A stretch of DNA of 15,326 bases. It comes from CAIKZJ01 sp041675325. Its GTDB lineage: Bacteria > Bacteroidota > Ignavibacteria > Tepidaquicellales > Tepidaquicellaceae. The position numbers and the translations under genes were made by a program. Shown here piece by piece: positions 11,522 to 15,326 of the stretch. Position 1 is the first letter of the stretch. Each line of letters begins with the position of its first letter. The stretch is from assembly GCA_041675325.1 (NCBI GenBank), contig JBAYUG010000080.1:1-15326 (forward strand), in the 5' to 3' direction. Under the pieces are notes generated by a model. That model was given only the letters and a program-made list of their open reading frames with translations, was not told the origin of the DNA and searched no databases.

Positions 11522-14515
11522 TTATTTTATTAAGATCATTTTAAGCTGTTTTGTAAAACTGCCTGACGTGATTCTATAGAAATATAATCCGCTTGAAAGT
11601 TTGCTTCCGTCGAATTCGACTGTGTAGTAACCTGCGTCTTTTGTTTCGTTTATTAATACCGCTGCTTCTTTTCCGAGTATGTCGTAAACTTTTATTGATA
11701 CAAATCCTTTTGCGGGGATTTGGAAATCAATTTTTGTTTTCGGATTGAATGGGTTAGGATAGTTTTGCGATAATGAGAACTTTTCCGGTACGCCGATTTT
11801 AACCGCTGAGTTTAGCTTATGGTATTTAATGTTTCCGTTGTAATCTATTTGTTTGAGGCGGTAGAGATATGTGCCCGTGGTTATTCCGTTTTCTTTAAAT
11901 GAATAATTAACATACTGATTTGAATTTCCTTTTCCTTCAACGTAGCCGACTTTATTCCATTCATTTTTCCCTTCGGGTGTTTTTTCTACAGCAAAGCCTT
12001 TATTGTTTGTTTCGCTTGAGGTTGTCCAGTTCAGTGTTACGGAATTATAATTAACGTGTGATGTAAATGACTGAAGTTCAACGGGTAAAGCCCCTTCTAT
12101 AAGGGTTTCCCAGAGACCGCGTCCGTATGTGCCTGCTCTGAGTCTGTCGCCGGAAGCATTATAGTAAACATCAAGCTCGGTGACGACAACATTTGGTAAT
12201 CCGTTTGAATAAAAAACCCATGAGTTTGCACCGTCTTTTACATACACACCCAAATCGGTACCCGCGAAGAGAACGTTTCTGTCTGTTGCGGTTTTATAAT
12301 GTAAAATGCACATGACAGGCAGATTGGGTAAACCTGTTGAGATGTTAGTCCAGTTAGTGCCGCCGTTTGTAGATTCAAAAACTTTCGTACCTGATGTATA
12401 TCCGCCGCAAGTTAACCAGACAGTATTTTGGTCGGTATTTTTCACAGTTAAATAAGTAATGTAATTTCCGGATAAAGCCGGGAGAGTTACGGAAGTCCAG
12501 TTAGTTGCACCGCCGTTTGTGGTTTTCCACATCGCTGTTCTATCAGCCGTATAAAGAATATTCGAATTGGAAGGTGCGATTGCAAGCGAACGAAGTTTTG
12601 CGGAAGTACTTAAAGATTGAGAAATCAACGTCCAGGTATTACCTCTGTTTGTACTTTTATAGACTGAATCATAACCGGCAATTAAAGTTGAACTGTTATT
12701 CGGGTCAATAATATAAGGTGTCACCCATGCACCTGTGCGCTGTCCGCCGGGTAAATTAGCTGAAATAGTAGTTGGAAAAGATATTCCACCATTAGTGCTT
12801 CGGTAAATCGTTCCTCTTACATAAGTTGCATACATATATTGTGCATTTGAATAATCCACGATGCATTCCATACCGTCACCGCCTGTTACGTCAGACCAGC
12901 TTCCGCCGCTGAAAAGCTTTGAACCGTTATCCTGCAACCCTGTGAGGACAGTTGTTGAGCTTGTTTGCGCAACACCGATTCTATAAATCTGGCTGATGGC
13001 AAGACCGTTAGATAAATCAGTCCAGCTTGTTCCGCCGTTTGTGGTTTTATAGATACCGCCGTCATTGCCCTCAAAAAAGACTGAGGCACTTTGATAAATC
13101 ATAGCATGTTTATCCGCATGAGTAACGGGTGCACCGCTAAAATTGTAAGAAGGATGTGAAGTCCAGGATGTATTTGCCGTGAAATTCACGCCTCCGTTTG
13201 TGGATTTCCAAGTGGTAATTCCCCCTATGAATATTGTATTTGCATCATCCGGTTTGACGGCAATGCATAAGTCATAAGTCCCCTGCCCGCCGCTGCCTCC
13301 GGAGCCGTCAGTGTAGTAGCCAAGCATACCTGCAGGCGAACCTGAATTGACAGCAGTAAAATTTACTCCGCTATTTGTAGATTTATAAATTCCATTAACT
13401 CCTCCTAAAGAATTACTTGTAAGTAAATAAACAATATTTGCATCGGACGGGGCTATTGCAAGCTCAGTTCGACTGGCATTTGTTCCGCTGCCGAACTCAT
13501 ACTCTAACCAATTCTCACCGGAATCGGTTGAATACGAAAACCATTGGGATCCTGAATATGTTTCACCTGCCCCATAAACCCTCGTAGGGTCACCGGGTTT
13601 AAATGCTAATCGCCAGCTTGGATAAATAAATTTTCTTGTCCAGGTAGTCCCGGCATTTGTCGTCTTATAAATTCCGTCCGTTGTTGAAGCTAATAATATC
13701 GAATTATCTGACGGATGTATTATTAGTGAATAAACTAATTTCTTTTGACTCGTTGTATATGTCAGACCCGTTGCATTCCACGTAGTTCCGCCGTCAGTTG
13801 ATTTGTAAACACCAATACTCGCATTGTCCTGACTTTGTCCCCCGTTTAATGACCACATACTGCCTCCGTCGCGATCGCCTGTAGCAATATAAATAGTATT
13901 TGAAGCTGCATAATCGCTTGGGATGACAATATCGCTGACACCCAGAACTGTCATATTATTATTCAATATAGTCCAGTTTGTTCCGCCGTTTGTGGTACGC
14001 CATATTCCTCCGGAAGGACTTCCTACCCAGAAAGTATTTGCAAGAGTCGGATGAAAAGCAATACAGTTAATTCTTCCAAGACCCGCATATCCGCCTGTCG
14101 TAGTATTCGTTCCGAGATTAACCCAGCTTTCGGAATAATCGGTATTTCCCGGAGAATAATATGGACTCTGTTTGTACTTCTCGTATTCATCAACTGCAGT
14201 AGTCTTTGGAAATTCGCCTGTCACTTGATTCACTCTTTGCTCCCAGTAATACTCCCAGCGCTTGTATATCTTCCAGTACGGAACTTTTTCTTTCTCGCCG
14301 TTCTTCATGATATATCCGCCATCCACTCCATGAGAAGCCCAGTGTTCATTCATAGCTTTTTGAATGTCAAAGAAAGTGGATTTGCTGTTGAGGTTGTATT
14401 TACTGACAACCGATTCAGGAATAACCTGAGAAGAAATATCTTTGTAGAATAGAAATGAAATAATTATTAAACTTGCAATAATTACTTTGGGAAAATTGTA
14501 ATTTAAATAATGCAT
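11522..14515 (-). CDS. Secreted Asp-box (BNR/sortilin-like) beta-propeller protein with type IX sorting domain
   Basis: A 997-residue exported protein. A signal-peptide-like N-terminus (about 1-30) with a hydrophobic core VIIASLIIISFLF is followed by a short charged region. Then comes a long propeller region (about 150-800) with eleven Asp-box-type motifs such as STDGGTTW, TTNGGTNW, TTNAGTTW and STNGGVNF, as in sialidase/VPS10-like propellers. An Fn3-like domain follows (about 808-912; LPVELQSF, LNWTTSSETNNKGF). The C-terminus is a type IX secretion sorting domain (about 913-997) with NYPNPFNP and a typical VYDILGKE...SSGLYFYRI end. It should cross the outer membrane by the T9SS and be released or anchored on the surface. 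Asp-box motifs are structural, so no enzymatic activity is implied; adhesion or polymer binding is possible. The start ATG has AGGAG 7 nt upstream. The repeated coding words for the boxes are visible as internal DNA repeats. Confidence 0.9.
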   Translation of the reverse strand: MHYLNYNFPKVIIASLIIISFLFYKDISSQVIPESVVSKYNLNSKSTFFDIQKAMNEHWASHGVDGGYIMKNGEKEKVPYWKIYKRWEYYWEQRVNQVTGEFPKTTAVDEYEKYKQSPYYSPGNTDYSESWVNLGTNTTTGGYAGLGRINCIAFHPTLANTFWVGSPSGGIWRTTNGGTNWTILNNNMTVLGVSDIVIPSDYAASNTIYIATGDRDGGSMWSLNGGQSQDNASIGVYKSTDGGTTWNATGLTYTTSQKKLVYSLIIHPSDNSILLASTTDGIYKTTNAGTTWTRKFIYPSWRLAFKPGDPTRVYGAGETYSGSQWFSYSTDSGENWLEYEFGSGTNASRTELAIAPSDANIVYLLTSNSLGGVNGIYKSTNSGVNFTAVNSGSPAGMLGYYTDGSGGSGGQGTYDLCIAVKPDDANTIFIGGITTWKSTNGGVNFTANTSWTSHPSYNFSGAPVTHADKHAMIYQSASVFFEGNDGGIYKTTNGGTSWTDLSNGLAISQIYRIGVAQTSSTTVLTGLQDNGSKLFSGGSWSDVTGGDGMECIVDYSNAQYMYATYVRGTIYRSTNGGISFPTTISANLPGGQRTGAWVTPYIIDPNNSSTLIAGYDSVYKSTNRGNTWTLISQSLSTSAKLRSLAIAPSNSNILYTADRTAMWKTTNGGATNWTSVTLPALSGNYITYLTVKNTDQNTVWLTCGGYTSGTKVFESTNGGTNWTNISTGLPNLPVMCILHYKTATDRNVLFAGTDLGVYVKDGANSWVFYSNGLPNVVVTELDVYYNASGDRLRAGTYGRGLWETLIEGALPVELQSFTSHVNYNSVTLNWTTSSETNNKGFAVEKTPEGKNEWNKVGYVEGKGNSNQYVNYSFKENGITTGTYLYRLKQIDYNGNIKYHKLNSAVKIGVPEKFSLSQNYPNPFNPKTKIDFQIPAKGFVSIKVYDILGKEAAVLINETKDAGYYTVEFDGSKLSSGLYFYRITSGSFTKQLKMILIK

Positions 14516-14522
14516 AATTATA

Positions 14523-14527
14523 CTCCT
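14523..14527 (-). promoter_or_regulatory. Ribosome-binding site AGGAG for the secreted propeller gene
   Basis: On the minus strand AGGAG ends 7 nt before the ATG at 14513..14515, a good Shine-Dalgarno sequence that supports this start. Confidence 0.75.
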
Positions 14528-14588
14528 AATTACTTTAAAATACAGTTTCTGTTTTTGAAGAACAATTCAAATGAATATGGCACAAGGA

Positions 14589-14701
14589 AAGAGCGGTGTC
14601 TATGATTTTCACTGATTAACATGAGCTTAAAAACAATAGAACACAGATTTGCACGGATTGAACGGATGCACACGGATAGAAAGAACGCACACTGAAAGAG
14701 C
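14589..14701. repeat. ACGGAT-type dispersed repeat, second cluster
   Basis: Contains GCACGGATTGAACGGATG and a 32-bp stretch (14670..14701) identical to 11035..11066. It ends five bases before the stop codon of the UPF0316-type gene. No gene is seen in the 14516..14706 spacer. Confidence 0.8.
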
Positions 14702-14706
14702 GTACT

Positions 14707-15225
14707 TTATTTTCTGATTTGTAGATAGCCGCCACGGTTCGGAATGGAGGATTGCATCGTTACAAATGCTTTGGGGTCGATGTTGATTATTAGTTGCATT
14801 ACTTCTTTTTGTCTCTTGCGTGGTATCAGTACGAGGAGAACAGTGACTCCCCCGCTTGCACCTTCGCCCGGGATAAGCGTTACACCGAATTTGTCCCTGC
14901 GGAGAAGCTCTGTTATATCGTCAGCATAATTCATTGAGATGATATTAAGCCAGACGAAACCCGAGCCGAGTTTTTGTTCGAGTGTAATTCCTATGATAGT
15001 GCCAAGTGCGAAACCTGATGAGTATGCTGCTACGTTAATCCAGTTATCGAGCTGCGACATTACGCTGCTGATTGCGACAACCCAGATTGTTACTTCAAAA
15101 AACCCTATCGCACCCGCTACGTACTTCTTTCCCTGCACGGTTATTATCATGCGGATCGTTCCGAGTGATACGTCAATAATGCGCAGGCACATTATCATGA
15201 CTGCGAATAGGATGGTCTCTGTCAT
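14707..15225 (-). CDS. UPF0316/DUF2179-type membrane protein
   Basis: A complete 172-residue protein with three N-terminal membrane helices (about 3-25, 36-56 and 66-83) and a cytoplasmic C-terminal domain (about 105-170). The signature RIIDVSLGTIRMI (15-27), FFEVTIWVVAISSVM (42-56) and GFALGTIIGITLEQKL (71-86) is typical of the UPF0316 family, and the C-terminal segment GVTLIPGEGASGGVTVLLVL (114-133) with DPKAFVTMQ (151-159) matches the DUF2179 domain. The biochemical function of the family is not established; a transporter or regulatory membrane role has been supposed. The ATG at 15223..15225 lacks a clear Shine-Dalgarno sequence. It lies upstream of the secreted-protein gene in the same direction, but a 191-bp repeat-containing gap makes a shared operon unlikely. 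Confidence 0.88.
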   Translation of the reverse strand: MTETILFAVMIMCLRIIDVSLGTIRMIITVQGKKYVAGAIGFFEVTIWVVAISSVMSQLDNWINVAAYSSGFALGTIIGITLEQKLGSGFVWLNIISMNYADDITELLRRDKFGVTLIPGEGASGGVTVLLVLIPRKRQKEVMQLIINIDPKAFVTMQSSIPNRGGYLQIRK

Positions 15226-15253
15226 TTAATCATAAATAAAATAATAAAATAGC

Positions 15254-15290
15254 TGTCATCCCCGCTCGTTCTTGGCGGGGATCTTATCAC
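15254..15290 (+). repeat. Dispersed hairpin element, copy C (simplest form)
   Basis: Begins GTCATCCCCGCTCGTTCTTG and ends GCGGGGATCTTATCAC. ATCCCCGC and GCGGGGAT form a perfect 8-bp stem with a 9-nt loop. This is the cleanest of the three copies in the window and serves as the reference form. No gene is seen in 15226..15326. Confidence 0.8.
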
Positions 15291-15326
15291 TTTGTTCTCG
15301 TTCTTCTAATAAATAATAATAAAAAA

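Overview
The window looks like a chromosomal segment from the Ignavibacteria/Chlorobi side of the Bacteroidota. The strongest clue is the 997-residue secreted protein (11522..14515). It has Asp-box propeller repeats, an LPVELQSF-type Fn3-like domain and a C-terminal NYPNPFNP-type type IX secretion sorting domain, a combination typical of that group. The DNA is visibly AT-rich, most genes lack a clear Shine-Dalgarno sequence, and the intergenic spaces are full of short tandem and dispersed repeats. The organism assignment is an inference.

Layout from left to right. (1) 1..1067, minus strand: dsrC, then a NarI/DsrM-like cytochrome b subunit, then the first 38 codons of an HdrD/DsrK-like iron-sulfur protein that runs off the left edge. 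This is a DsrC-linked thiol/disulfide electron-transfer unit. (2) 1068..2343: about 1.3 kb without a convincing gene, holding an 11-bp array, a 16-bp array and hairpin repeats. (3) 2344..7808, minus strand: a tight five-gene run. In order of transcription it encodes an MmeI-like one-polypeptide restriction-modification enzyme, an alpha-helical protein with a HEPN-like C-terminus, a protein with a STAS-like N-terminus and a GHKL ATPase domain, a short STAS-like (DUF4325-type) protein, and a PIN-domain nuclease. Gaps are 18, 12, 7 and 1 nt. (4) 7809..9443: a divergent, very AT-rich stretch with one unrecognised 234-residue gene. It is framed by palindromes upstream and, downstream, by degenerate repeats and a perfect 14-bp inverted repeat. 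(5) 9444..10986, plus strand: two distantly related paralogous genes with a terminator hairpin between them. (6) 10987..11521: repeat-rich convergent spacer. (7) 11522..14515, minus strand: the secreted propeller protein. (8) 14707..15225, minus strand: a UPF0316/DUF2179-type membrane protein.

The most interesting part is the five-gene run. ATPase/kinase plus STAS protein is the layout of the partner-switching modules known from anti-sigma control. Here the expected sigma factor is replaced by a PIN nuclease at the end of the operon, downstream of a type IIL restriction enzyme and a HEPN-like protein. I infer a regulated, possibly abortive, defence module in which a kinase/STAS switch gates an RNase. 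I know of no characterised system with exactly this composition, but I could not search for one. The single in-frame TAA between the HEPN-like gene and the ATPase gene, with no ATG for the second, is an extra oddity.
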